Origin: an uncultured Ferrimonas sp. | GTDB taxonomy: Bacteria; Pseudomonadota; Gammaproteobacteria; Enterobacterales; Shewanellaceae | Assembly: GCF_947489035.1 (NCBI RefSeq) | Contig: NZ_CANLCI010000027.1 | Location: 1 to 59,982, forward strand | Direction of reading: 5' to 3' | Length of the DNA stretch: 59,982 nucleotides | Shown here: positions 1 through 10,884 of the stretch, piece by piece | How positions within the stretch are numbered: position 1 is the first letter of the stretch | How the letters are laid out: every line of letters starts with the position of its first letter | Translations under genes and position numbers: made by a program | The notes under the pieces: model-generated | Told to the model about the DNA's origin: nothing | Seen by the model: only the letters and a program-made list of their open reading frames with translations | Databases searched by the model: none

Positions 1-991
<991 letters not shown>

Positions 992-1092
992 ACCTGTTTG
1001 TGTATGAGGAGCATGATAACACCTCTAATCAGGTGGCCAGTTTTAGTCTGCCACTACAACAGGATGATCTGAATACACAAAGTCCATTCCTG

Positions 1093-4000
1093 TTAGGGAT
1101 CAACTGAAAACGAAATGTCGGTGCTCCATGCTTCACTGTTTACGACTTCGATCTGTTGTTCCAACTTTTGCAGTAGTGCCAACTGCTGTGCCACATCAAG
1201 TTCGAACCCGAATTTAATGGTGTTGAAGCGAGATGTAGGATCAAATAGGCGCCAGTACCCCATCCCCTGATCAAGTTTAAGGTTGAGTTGACTTCCAGAC
1301 CGAAGAGTTAGCTTTAGCAATCGTCTATGAGGAATATCCGAACGAAGGTTCATAACAGTCAACTCAGGCTCGGCCTTAGTTTTATATTTAAGCCAGTTGC
1401 CATATACGTCTCGATGATCTTCATCAAATTGCCAATCTTGATGCAACAGAAAACCACTTCGGTCTTTTTCATTAAAAAACGTCACGATCTTAATGGAAGG
1501 GCAATTAGGCAAAACATCACATAGCGCACTAATAACCTGAGAGACCAGCAACATACTTGCTGGGCTTTGTTGGTAACGATCGCTATAGAACACTTCTGTA
1601 ACTTCATCGTTAGCAAGCATACTCACTAACTCATTATCACCATTTTTAAAAAGGTGCATCCAGAAACGCTCACCAAAACCCATCAACGATCCGTTTAACT
1701 GCTCGGTAATCTCCCACTCTCCGTAGTTAGGTTGATCAAGTTTAGGATATGCTTCGATTTGTTTTTCAGAGATTGAAAGCAAGCTACATTGATTACTTTC
1801 AACCACTAATCCGCCAGCATTTAGCCATGTGGAACCAGGGGTCAAATTTTCAATGTTCTTGACGGCTATAGAAGTGATATCACCTTTGACCAGAGCCTGA
1901 GCTACTATCCCATGACTACGATCAACGTTGTCATCCAGTGAGGTCAATCTTACGCCTATTGCTTGTAACGAAAATAACTCTGCTTGTGTCTCAGTGTCGA
2001 AATCAACATTTGGCACAATCAAATTGACTTTAACTTCATCTTTTACGATGTAAGTTATCAAATCATTTTTAAAGTAAGGGTGTAACAAATCCCAATCGTT
2101 GACTTCATCGGATAATACAAGTGTCAATTCTTGAGCGCCCTTGTTAACCCACTGGCGAACAGTTTGTGCTACAGAAGTAGGCTGATATGTACCACCAGTA
2201 AGTAGCTGTAATTCCTCAGGAAGGGCAATAAAGTTTATAAAATCATTACTCAACCATTGTTTAGCAACGGAGCGATCCAGTAGATCGTATTCCCTGCGAG
2301 TATCAGATTGCAGTAGGCAGTCTCCGCATGCTGTTTCGCAACTGCCGCACTCTAAGTTTCGAGTCATCTTAATTAAAAGATCTTCAACTCTTTGCGACGC
2401 TGAACTCGCAAATCCAGCCCCACCTGAAATCACATCAAATATTTGAATAACCAATGCGGCCCCTGCATCAGCTACAATCGCAGGCCGCACGGCATAACCT
2501 AACTCTGAAGTTGAAATACCCAATTGTTCGGCCAAGGCAGAACGAAGCGCTACAGCCAAAGTAGTGGCAATTATATAGCCTTCTGGACTCTCAGAGATGT
2601 ACTCGTTTCTAAGTGGGTGCTTAAGGGTCAACTCAAACACATCGGTCTTAGTGTGAGCACCAAGGTGAATCTTATCCATGAGCGTTGGATGACCCTCGCA
2701 CATTGTTTCTCGATCACCCTTTTTGTCTTTTGGTGAGGCTTTTAAAGGCCGGTGTGGTTTTTCTGTGTTGAACCAAGCTGGAAAATTTCCATTTTTATCC
2801 ATTGACTCTGCACGTCCACAGGTCATACAAAGGGCATAACCTGTACCGTACTCCCCCGAAGTATGATGGAAAACTGTGCCATCAGTACTTGAAAGCATGC
2901 TCCCAATTTTAGTATTTGGTAGACTCACGTTAGCCGCCGCTCCACCACTAACCCATGCAGGCTGAACCGGAATGAATTTCTGGGTAGAAATATTATTCGT
3001 TGGCGATACATAGAAGTCGGTAACAAAACCTGCAGGCTGAAGTACACGCCTTATGTGTTTTTGCTTAATCGGCTGAGCGCAATCAGGGTTACTACAACGC
3101 AATTCAACCACCGCCCCCCCCTCAGTTTCATAACCTGTATGGCCACAACTATCACAACGCCACGCAATGTCGAACTTTTGCGCCTCATTTGTATTCGTGT
3201 GTAGATTCTGCCAGTGCAGTGCGACTCCTCCGGAAGTAAATACACGGCCATCGAGTACAACTTCAGAGCCTGGAGCGTATTCGCGAATAGCTACTGCAAG
3301 GTTACGACTCGGTAAGCCACGACTCCGAGTGACGTTATCAACACGATCTTTTTTTGAAGTTTTTTGTTCCTCTTTTTCACGGATAAAATCTTCAATGTTG
3401 TTGTTGTCGAAATTCACTATATCTGTCGGAAAACCGTACCCAGGTAAAAAAGACTTAGATGCTAATTCACGTAGAACAAATTCATTTTTAAGACGATATA
3501 ATTCCTTATTAACGCGATATTCAAAAGGCGAGCCATTAATGGCCGATGTCAGTTGCGTATTGAGGTAATTAAACTCATTAAGCCAACAGTCACGCAAACG
3601 ACGAACCTTAACTGCTGCGTTGGCGCATAAGTTAAAACTGGTATGGTGTTGTAATACCGTTCCATTAACTAGTGTTAACAGTTCTTTGTCGAAGTGATGA
3701 GCGTCGCTATCCAGCCAAGCTAACAAGCGTTCACACACCGAATCACTTTCCGGCAAGTAAAACCATTCAAGGTTAAGTTTAGTTTTCTCTTTGCTAGTTG
3801 TACCTATTTGGCGATTCAAAAACAACGAAAGCAGCAGTGAGTTAACATGTCGTTGAACCAGACGTTCAGAGTTAAACGCTACATATGGTGCAGGGATCTG
3901 TGTAACAAACGGCCACTTCGGGTTGTCAAATACACGTTGATCGTGGGGATTACTTTTACATAGTGTATAGGAGATTGCTCGTGATTCTTTGCTTCTTCCC

Positions 4001-7000
4001 GCTCGGCCCGCACGCTGCAAATAGTTCGCAGGGTGAGGTGGTACATTATTCATAACTACCGCAGAAATCCCGCCAATATCAACACCCATCTCCATGGTTG
4101 TTGAGCAATTTAAAACGTTAATTTTTCCTTTCTTAAACAGATCTTCATAATCATTTAGGCGCTGAGCACTCTGCTGAGCAGAGTGCTCAGCGGTACGATA
4201 GTAAAATCCCCCCTCAACGGCACGATCGTTAATATCAGTCCATAAGTTGGTCCGCCTTAAATTTTCGACCGCATCATCGTTGGCAACTTGTTCCCGTACC
4301 GCATTTAAACCATCGGCATAATCCTGCTGGCTGATGTCATATTCCCATAAATGAGGATATGGTACCTCTATACATTGATATTTTTCTGGCTGAGCTAATT
4401 TTCGCGGCAGGTAGGGGCTAAAGCCTTTAAATGTGCGATCAATCAACTTGTTGGTGATAGGACATACATAGGCTTTATTAATTAAAGAAAAAGTCATCTT
4501 ATGACGATCTAACGCATATTGGTTACCATCACTATTGAGAATACGTGCCGTTAATGTCAGTACTTTCCACGCCTCGTTTAACCAACCGTCAATTAAATCC
4601 TTACCAACATTTGAATTCGCATCCAAGCCACTACCCAGACTCAATAGTTTAACAAGTCGGTTAAGTTGTTCACCTTTAATTTGTGGCCAGCGCTTAATTC
4701 GCCACTCATCCTTTTCTTCCGATTGTGGATTACGTAATAATTTTGCCGAAAAGTGACCACCGATCCATTTAATCCATCCCTCATCCTCCACGCGCATAAA
4801 GCTATTCTCACGCACGTAGAAGTCCAGTGCGACTTTTATAAAGTCCTTCCAATCATCAAGCGAAAGTCCATGCTGGTCCCAATGCGGCGGACACCGAGAA
4901 ATCGACTCTACGCCTAGGTAGTCAACCTTCGCCAAGCCTTGAGTTTCACTACTATTTTGGCGTTTAGGGCGACGTGCAAACTCTCTGAACAACAGCATAT
5001 CCGCTAGTTTCACGCTACCGTCAGTCTGCTTAAAAATCTCGGGGGATAGATATTGATTGTAAATCTTCATCGCCCCTTTGAAATCGTTTTTTCGAGCAAG
5101 TTCTTGCACCATATCGGTCCACGTCACCGACACAGGTTTAAATACTATCGCCCCAGACTCAATTGCATCCGCTTGGCGTTCTAGTTCGTCGATTGCCGCT
5201 TGCATGCTTGGCATACCCAAGGCTCTCAAACCAGCAGCTTTATCTCGCAACTCTTTTGCAGATACGTCCTCACGCACTTCGTCCTTAGTGACGTTGTAAT
5301 CTAACTGCTTACTTTTTAAAACCTCAACGACGGCACCACGTAGCTTCGAGCGCTCAGCTTCTTGCTGCATGCGTACTGAAAGGCGTGCGGTGCCTTGACG
5401 ACTATCGGTAAAGGTTATTAAACGTCGACCTCGCGCAGGCAACGATTGCGGACCGATATTACTATCGCCTTCAAAGTCTGCACAATACTCCAGCAAAGTA
5501 GGTACCACATTTGCTAGGTAAAACGGTGCGCCAAGCATAGCCCTGCGAAATGGCAGAGAGCCTTTGTATCCAATAAACCCACAATTACAACAATTCGCGT
5601 CGCCAGTTTGTTCATGAGTAAGTGTATAACCTTCACCACTCAACGAACCTATGTTGCCTTCGGGGCTAATGACCATTGTGCTGTAGTTAGCTTCTTCGTC
5701 AATCTGGCTGCCAAACACCTCTAGTAAGTTCCCAGTTTCTGATGCGTCTTGAATGTATTGAGACTCATCGCCCTCCCCCACTTCGTGTTGCAAAGAGAAC
5801 TCGTCGCCAACGCTGTTATTCCACTGGCTAAGTTTGCCATTGCTATCTTTTGCCAAAAGGTGTGGTTCATTACATTCAAGGCAAAAGCTAAGCTCTAAAA
5901 CCGGTGCGCCACAATCACACCGTTGACGTGCTGTTATGTATACAGTACCAAAAGGCCACCCTCGTTTTAGCGCCGTTTCCTGTTTACAAGCGCAATCCTT
6001 ATCGATACATGCGAACAAGCCATTGGTCATGCGTTGAAAGAAGTGTGCCCTGACCTTCAAAAACGCTTCGCTGGACGCATCTGCTTTGGTACCCGTTAAC
6101 AAGTCAACCCAACGCAACAATTGCTGTTGAGTTAACTCCACAAGTCCAGATGCCTTTCTAACTCGCTTTGCTATCTCATCTAGTGTAAGTGGCTTATTAC
6201 TTTCAACAATGGCCGTTCTGATGTGCCGAGCAAGCGTATGGGACGAGAGTGCCTGAAAACGTTTTACTGATACTTCGCAGTCGAAAACACCCTTTTTGAT
6301 TTCGGTGCCTTCCGGTTCAATCAACTCAATTTCTTCGAGCGTTTGTTGTTTACCTTCGACGAAGTCGATATCCGGGATAACCCGCCGGCCACCAATAACC
6401 TTAACTTGATTGGGTTCTACTCCGGCCAAATTTGCCAAGTAACTTTGAAGTTGGCCAGCTGCGTCCTCCCCTGCGATCGTGGCCGAAGTAGCGACAAAAC
6501 GTACGTTTTTAGATTGGACTCCGAAAGACTGCAATACACGACGTAATTGCAAAGACAATTCTGCTGCCTGAGAGCCCACATAGGTATGAGCTTCGTCCAA
6601 AACTATCCACCGTAATGATTGCTGTTGTCGCGATAGTTCAACGATCGGTGCGTCGGCCTGTCGCACAAGCATGTATTCAAGCATTGTGCCGTTAGTCACC
6701 AGAATAGGGGCAGGTTCTTTGCGAAGTAACTCTCTCGACAGCACCTCATTTGGGCGTTCCTTCTGAGCTGAACGCATTTTGTTTTCGCTGATTTCGGTAT
6801 TACCGTTGTATAAGCAATAACGAATGTTGCTACCAAAATGCTTTGTCCATGCATCTAGCCGCTCTTGTTGAGAGTTAATCAACGCATTCAGAGGATATAA
6901 AAATAGTGCGCGGACCCCTACCAATGGCTGTTTTGATTGTTCGACTTCTCGGTAAAGATCATTGATCACCGGCACCATAAAACATTCAGTTTTACCCGAA

Positions 7001-7377
7001 CCGGTACCAGAGGTAACAACCACTGATTTCGGCTCCTCAGCCAGCAACGTTTCCCATGCAGCTAACTGATGCTTAAAGGGATGAAAATCAGCACCAAAGT
7101 GATAACGTCCATTGTGTTTGTCATCCAAGGCATCAACTACAGCACCACAAAGCAAGCTGCCTTTTAATTTCTGCATCTTTGGAGTTGCGAACTCCCACCC
7201 AAAGGTGTGTTCGAAAAGAGGTGGTGCCATAAACGATTGTTGTTCACCACTTTGCTGCGACATGATATCGGTTAGGTGCTCGCGCAGGTTTGGGTTGACT
7301 ATCCCAAGTATGCTTAAGGTCGCTTCCTGTGCACGAGAAATAGATTGCTCAACGAGCGAAGAAAAATAATGGCTCAT
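1093..7377 (-). CDS. druE: DruE-like giant DEAD/DEAH helicase with DUF1998 (MrfA-like Zn-binding) domain, Druantia type III
   Basis: This 2094-aa superfamily 2 helicase has Walker A GTGSGKT at about residues 124-130, the DEAH box in VLDEAHTYVG (about 261-264), motif III TSAT (about 297-300), and motifs V-VI with QRAGRAGR at about 1115-1122. Cys clusters lie near 455-500 and 1409-1432. The C-terminal DUF1998 part has GGAGFASS near 1652 and the cluster CGSCETACGDC near 1677-1690. About 400 further residues I do not recognise follow. Size, architecture and position 14 nt behind an 1105-aa partner match DruE of Druantia type III, an anti-phage system whose mechanism is not settled in my knowledge. 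The GGGAG ribosome-binding site before the ATG supports the start. Alternative: another large DUF1998 helicase, for example of a DISARM-like system. Confidence 0.82.
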   Translation of the reverse strand: MSHYFSSLVEQSISRAQEATLSILGIVNPNLREHLTDIMSQQSGEQQSFMAPPLFEHTFGWEFATPKMQKLKGSLLCGAVVDALDDKHNGRYHFGADFHPFKHQLAAWETLLAEEPKSVVVTSGTGSGKTECFMVPVINDLYREVEQSKQPLVGVRALFLYPLNALINSQQERLDAWTKHFGSNIRYCLYNGNTEISENKMRSAQKERPNEVLSRELLRKEPAPILVTNGTMLEYMLVRQADAPIVELSRQQQSLRWIVLDEAHTYVGSQAAELSLQLRRVLQSFGVQSKNVRFVATSATIAGEDAAGQLQSYLANLAGVEPNQVKVIGGRRVIPDIDFVEGKQQTLEEIELIEPEGTEIKKGVFDCEVSVKRFQALSSHTLARHIRTAIVESNKPLTLDEIAKRVRKASGLVELTQQQLLRWVDLLTGTKADASSEAFLKVRAHFFQRMTNGLFACIDKDCACKQETALKRGWPFGTVYITARQRCDCGAPVLELSFCLECNEPHLLAKDSNGKLSQWNNSVGDEFSLQHEVGEGDESQYIQDASETGNLLEVFGSQIDEEANYSTMVISPEGNIGSLSGEGYTLTHEQTGDANCCNCGFIGYKGSLPFRRAMLGAPFYLANVVPTLLEYCADFEGDSNIGPQSLPARGRRLITFTDSRQGTARLSVRMQQEAERSKLRGAVVEVLKSKQLDYNVTKDEVREDVSAKELRDKAAGLRALGMPSMQAAIDELERQADAIESGAIVFKPVSVTWTDMVQELARKNDFKGAMKIYNQYLSPEIFKQTDGSVKLADMLLFREFARRPKRQNSSETQGLAKVDYLGVESISRCPPHWDQHGLSLDDWKDFIKVALDFYVRENSFMRVEDEGWIKWIGGHFSAKLLRNPQSEEKDEWRIKRWPQIKGEQLNRLVKLLSLGSGLDANSNVGKDLIDGWLNEAWKVLTLTARILNSDGNQYALDRHKMTFSLINKAYVCPITNKLIDRTFKGFSPYLPRKLAQPEKYQCIEVPYPHLWEYDISQQDYADGLNAVREQVANDDAVENLRRTNLWTDINDRAVEGGFYYRTAEHSAQQSAQRLNDYEDLFKKGKINVLNCSTTMEMGVDIGGISAVVMNNVPPHPANYLQRAGRAGRSKESRAISYTLCKSNPHDQRVFDNPKWPFVTQIPAPYVAFNSERLVQRHVNSLLLSLFLNRQIGTTSKEKTKLNLEWFYLPESDSVCERLLAWLDSDAHHFDKELLTLVNGTVLQHHTSFNLCANAAVKVRRLRDCWLNEFNYLNTQLTSAINGSPFEYRVNKELYRLKNEFVLRELASKSFLPGYGFPTDIVNFDNNNIEDFIREKEEQKTSKKDRVDNVTRSRGLPSRNLAVAIREYAPGSEVVLDGRVFTSGGVALHWQNLHTNTNEAQKFDIAWRCDSCGHTGYETEGGAVVELRCSNPDCAQPIKQKHIRRVLQPAGFVTDFYVSPTNNISTQKFIPVQPAWVSGGAAANVSLPNTKIGSMLSSTDGTVFHHTSGEYGTGYALCMTCGRAESMDKNGNFPAWFNTEKPHRPLKASPKDKKGDRETMCEGHPTLMDKIHLGAHTKTDVFELTLKHPLRNEYISESPEGYIIATTLAVALRSALAEQLGISTSELGYAVRPAIVADAGAALVIQIFDVISGGAGFASSASQRVEDLLIKMTRNLECGSCETACGDCLLQSDTRREYDLLDRSVAKQWLSNDFINFIALPEELQLLTGGTYQPTSVAQTVRQWVNKGAQELTLVLSDEVNDWDLLHPYFKNDLITYIVKDEVKVNLIVPNVDFDTETQAELFSLQAIGVRLTSLDDNVDRSHGIVAQALVKGDITSIAVKNIENLTPGSTWLNAGGLVVESNQCSLLSISEKQIEAYPKLDQPNYGEWEITEQLNGSLMGFGERFWMHLFKNGDNELVSMLANDEVTEVFYSDRYQQSPASMLLVSQVISALCDVLPNCPSIKIVTFFNEKDRSGFLLHQDWQFDEDHRDVYGNWLKYKTKAEPELTVMNLRSDIPHRRLLKLTLRSGSQLNLKLDQGMGYWRLFDPTSRFNTIKFGFELDVAQQLALLQKLEQQIEVVNSEAWSTDISFSVDP

Positions 7378-7391
7378 ACTGGACTCCCTAA

Positions 7392-10300
7392 CTAAGCGTC
7401 GTTCTGTAGGTGGCTAATCGTGAAACTAAACATTGGTTCAAACCATTCACGATCAAAGTCTTTCAACTTGCGGTAATCAAACAGCACTCTATTTTCAAAT
7501 TGTTCGAGGACAGGTGTAGGAACACGCCCACATGCCACTGCTGCTGCGAATATAGGGGCATATACCACCCCATTTTGAAAATATGAGTTCACCTTGATAT
7601 CAAAGGGCAATACATCTAAAGCATGACATAACCAACTTGAGTCACCACCGGAACCATTAGGCCAGTTGTTATCTTCACTGTGCACACGCAACAGATCTTG
7701 ATACCACTCATCCTGTATAAGCGGCTGCATAATCACACTAGGCATTGGCGGGTTGCAGCGCTCTAGTTTTAAATATTCCGCCCCTGTAGAAGCTAACGAT
7801 GGGATCTCATGTGCTAACTTATCGATTAAGTTGGCTTGCAATAATGTTTGCATTTCTTCGCCAATTCCCAAGCGTTGCAGAGTAGCACCAAACAAACGCT
7901 TCGCATCCAACCAGCATTGGAGAGGGATGAATTCCCACAACACCGGCAATTGCGCTTCCAACTTTGCAATGAAACTCGCATCCATATCGAACTTAAACAA
8001 CGCAACTGCTAATGATCTTGGGTTTCGTACTAGGTGCCGCCAGACCTCAAATGTCGACATAGGCAAATACTGATAACGCTTCCACAACTGTTCCAAGTAG
8101 CTCCAACCACTGTGTTCCCAATCGTTCGCCATCTGCGCGATGACGTGTTCGATGGTTGTGACTTCATCCCGAGGATTAAATGCGCGGGCTGCCTTCTGTA
8201 ATGTATTAATGTCGCTTAAATCGCTGTCTCTTTTATCACTCGGGATGAATCTCGCTCGAAATGAAACTTCGGAGTTCTCTGCGGGTAGAACCAACCAGGG
8301 GCCGCCGTCATGTAAAAAACTAGGTAATTCGTACTCGCCAGTTTCTACCCCTTCACTCATCCGGCTACTAAGTGCAAGGGGAACCTGTTCTGGCTTGGTA
8401 ACATCCATCAATAGCGCTTTTACGCCGCTACCGTCTTGAAGAATGCGGCTATTCAGGCTGACTAATTGGCGGTCTCGATCGTATTCGATTGTCGTCGAAT
8501 AATAACTGATGATGAAACGCTTAGTTTCGCCATTACCTTTGATCGCCAATTCAACTTTACTATCAAGGTTCTCACTCAAAGAGAGCAGTTCCAATACGTA
8601 ATCCCGAAGGCCATAGAGGCTGATCTCTAACGGTTTATCAACCACGCGGTAATCCCAAGCAAAGCCTGCTGGATTTCGTTCGGTGAAATTATTCGAAAGG
8701 TCCGTCAATGTAATTTGATAGCGAGTTGGACATCCTTGTTGCGAAAACAGATTAACTCGGCACCCCAATAAATCGTCCACAGCCAGTTGGTTATGCAAAG
8801 GTTTACCTTCAGCATTAAAGGCTGTCATTCCGGTCGATGGGAACGGTATCAATAGCGTAATCGGGTCGGATAAAAGCGACGCTTGTATAGTTAAACTGAA
8901 GTTCGCAGGAGGCATCCCAGATGCTTCCAGTTCGATAGCTGTCGTGCCCTTGTACGGCTTAGATATTTCTCGTTCAAGTTCACTATCTGCTACACGAGCC
9001 AAGAACGGCGACTGGCTCGATATGTACACGGTACCTTGCCTTGGCGTTTCACCAGGTCGTAGTTCAACCTGAAAATCTTTAGGCAACACACCAATACGCT
9101 TTCTTAATAACACTTGGTTTTCGCTGTTTTTAACAGAAAACACTTGGCGGCCGTTAACTTCCGAGGGCGCCAAACTATGTATTTCCGCGCCATTCAAATA
9201 AGTACATAAACCAAATAAATGCTCACTAACACCCAAAGAGTTGAGTTCAGGCACTCCTTTAAACACCAGTGACGGTACAGTTTTCCACGTAACCAAATCC
9301 CCTTTCAGACTCAACAGTTCATCTGCGTAGTTTTCTGCCCCGGTAGTGACAACAAACGAATCGCCATTATTAAACGCCAGCGACACTTTACCTTCTAGGG
9401 TGAACGTAACCAGATTCGGAAACGACAACGATTCATTCACCGAAAAATCACCTCTAATCACTTCGGGTTTAACCGACCGTGGTACCAGCACCAATGCTTG
9501 TTCGGCCTTTGTTCGTGCAGTTGCTTGACCTGCGACAAGCCACCGGTCATTAGTGGCGACAAGCGTTAACGGCGAATCCTCGCAATCAACGGTACTCGCG
9601 GCTAAGATTATCCTTCCTAACTGTTGCCCCGACTGAAGCGCCACCAGAAATAGTTCACTATCAGTCGATCTCCGCACTACAGACGCCAAGCTCTGCCTGA
9701 TGCTAACCTGTGTTTGATCACCGTCGAATTGGGCAAAACCGGTCCCTAAAGAAGCTAAGTGGCGCTCACCTTCAAAAATGGCCAATTCAATTCGACTACT
9801 CGTCAATTGGGTGCGATTGATATCAAAGCTACACCTAAACGGCAGCAACACATCGCTCACCACACATTGATTAGAGAAATCAATGTAATGCTTGCAACGT
9901 AAGTCGCGGCGCTTGGTGGCAACCTTACGTACCTCCTCGGTGGCACGCGACAGCAACTGACTTAAAAATAATGTGCCGGTTTCACTGTCTAACGGCAATG
10001 GAAACACTTCGCGCCATTGCGGGTAGTTTTGCTCTAGGTAGCTTACAGGGTCTGATTGAGAATCAAGGTTATAGGTATGAACGAAGCTATCCAACTTCTC
10101 AACCATATTGCGAATTAGTTCCACTGAACCTTCACCTTGCAGGGACTCAGGTAGATAGCCAAGTTTATTACTTATGAATTGGTTTACGGCACTGTCACCG
10201 AACTCGCGAACCATATGGTATCGGTCGAAGATGGAGGAAAAAGTTCGCTGGTATGAGTTGTCATTTCTCGACAACAAATTCGAGGGTAGCCCTCCTTCTC

Positions 10301-10709
10301 GAAACAACGATCCTAAATAATCATTACGATTTGATTGGCTGTAACGCGATACTGACTTGCGCCAATACCCCTCTAGGCCCTTGGGTACCGCTTCGCTGAT
10401 TTCGGCTGGTGACAAACTAAATTTAAGTCGTTCAAAGATTGGTTCCCAACTCCAATCTTGGCTGTACTCCCGTCGAAACCACTCAGCGCAATACAAAGTA
10501 AAAACGGCGCACCACTCTTTGGTTAATGCCATGTTGTGCTGAAAACTTCGGCTACGATTCAATACCAACTCCAATTCGTCATACTCAGCTTTAGTCATAT
10601 GTAACTGGTACAGTGACAACGCTTCGTTAGAGTTGTATCGTCGAGAAGAACAGAACTCGTTTAACCATGCTGACGGGGATAGTGCTGGTGACAATGTGTT
10701 ATTGGACAT
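7392..10709 (-). CDS. druH: DruH-like large protein of unknown domain content, Druantia type III
   Basis: This 1105-aa soluble protein has no motif I recognise by eye: no Walker motifs, membrane segments or nuclease signature. The function is inferred only from context. Druantia type III consists of druH, a roughly 1000-1200-aa protein, followed by the giant helicase gene druE, and this gene has the right size, order and a 14-nt spacing to the helicase. Its upstream DNA (10710-10884) is AT-rich with several inverted repeats and probably carries a promoter, because a 208-bp gap separated it from mcrC before an IS element inserted there. Confidence 0.7.
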   Translation of the reverse strand: MSNNTLSPALSPSAWLNEFCSSRRYNSNEALSLYQLHMTKAEYDELELVLNRSRSFQHNMALTKEWCAVFTLYCAEWFRREYSQDWSWEPIFERLKFSLSPAEISEAVPKGLEGYWRKSVSRYSQSNRNDYLGSLFREGGLPSNLLSRNDNSYQRTFSSIFDRYHMVREFGDSAVNQFISNKLGYLPESLQGEGSVELIRNMVEKLDSFVHTYNLDSQSDPVSYLEQNYPQWREVFPLPLDSETGTLFLSQLLSRATEEVRKVATKRRDLRCKHYIDFSNQCVVSDVLLPFRCSFDINRTQLTSSRIELAIFEGERHLASLGTGFAQFDGDQTQVSIRQSLASVVRRSTDSELFLVALQSGQQLGRIILAASTVDCEDSPLTLVATNDRWLVAGQATARTKAEQALVLVPRSVKPEVIRGDFSVNESLSFPNLVTFTLEGKVSLAFNNGDSFVVTTGAENYADELLSLKGDLVTWKTVPSLVFKGVPELNSLGVSEHLFGLCTYLNGAEIHSLAPSEVNGRQVFSVKNSENQVLLRKRIGVLPKDFQVELRPGETPRQGTVYISSQSPFLARVADSELEREISKPYKGTTAIELEASGMPPANFSLTIQASLLSDPITLLIPFPSTGMTAFNAEGKPLHNQLAVDDLLGCRVNLFSQQGCPTRYQITLTDLSNNFTERNPAGFAWDYRVVDKPLEISLYGLRDYVLELLSLSENLDSKVELAIKGNGETKRFIISYYSTTIEYDRDRQLVSLNSRILQDGSGVKALLMDVTKPEQVPLALSSRMSEGVETGEYELPSFLHDGGPWLVLPAENSEVSFRARFIPSDKRDSDLSDINTLQKAARAFNPRDEVTTIEHVIAQMANDWEHSGWSYLEQLWKRYQYLPMSTFEVWRHLVRNPRSLAVALFKFDMDASFIAKLEAQLPVLWEFIPLQCWLDAKRLFGATLQRLGIGEEMQTLLQANLIDKLAHEIPSLASTGAEYLKLERCNPPMPSVIMQPLIQDEWYQDLLRVHSEDNNWPNGSGGDSSWLCHALDVLPFDIKVNSYFQNGVVYAPIFAAAVACGRVPTPVLEQFENRVLFDYRKLKDFDREWFEPMFSFTISHLQNDA

Positions 10710-10839
10710 CGTGTATTTAGCCGTTGTTTTTTATCGTTATACCATTGGCTAAACCAATAATAACGTGGAGTAAATTTGGTGCTTGCTAAGTTAACTTTCT
10801 TAGCTTTGCACATTTTAGTAATTGTTTACGCTTTACAGC

Positions 10840-10869
10840 TTACCGTTGCAGCTTGCAGCAAAACGGTAA
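10840..10869. promoter_or_regulatory. Inverted repeat upstream of druH (possible operator)
   Basis: An 8-bp perfect inverted repeat, TTACCGTT (10840-10847) and AACGGTAA (10862-10869), flanks a 14-nt centre. Two further inverted repeats lie between it and druH: GCTAAG/CTTAGC at 10785-10804 and ATTGG/CCAAT at about 10744-10758, close to a TATAAC hexamer on the minus strand. No T-run follows, so a terminator is unlikely. A regulator-binding site is a guess from symmetry and position. Confidence 0.35.
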
Positions 10870-10884
10870 TTTGTCTACTCATAG

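Noticed and set aside
3167..3568. 133-codon plus-strand frame inside druE
   Set aside because: It lies fully antisense to a helicase gene with clear motifs, and its translation is Arg/Ser-rich without protein-like features.
7392..10709. BREX PglZ/PglX or DISARM component for the 1105-aa protein
   Set aside because: No alkaline-phosphatase, methyltransferase or PLD motifs are visible and no BREX or DISARM partners lie nearby.
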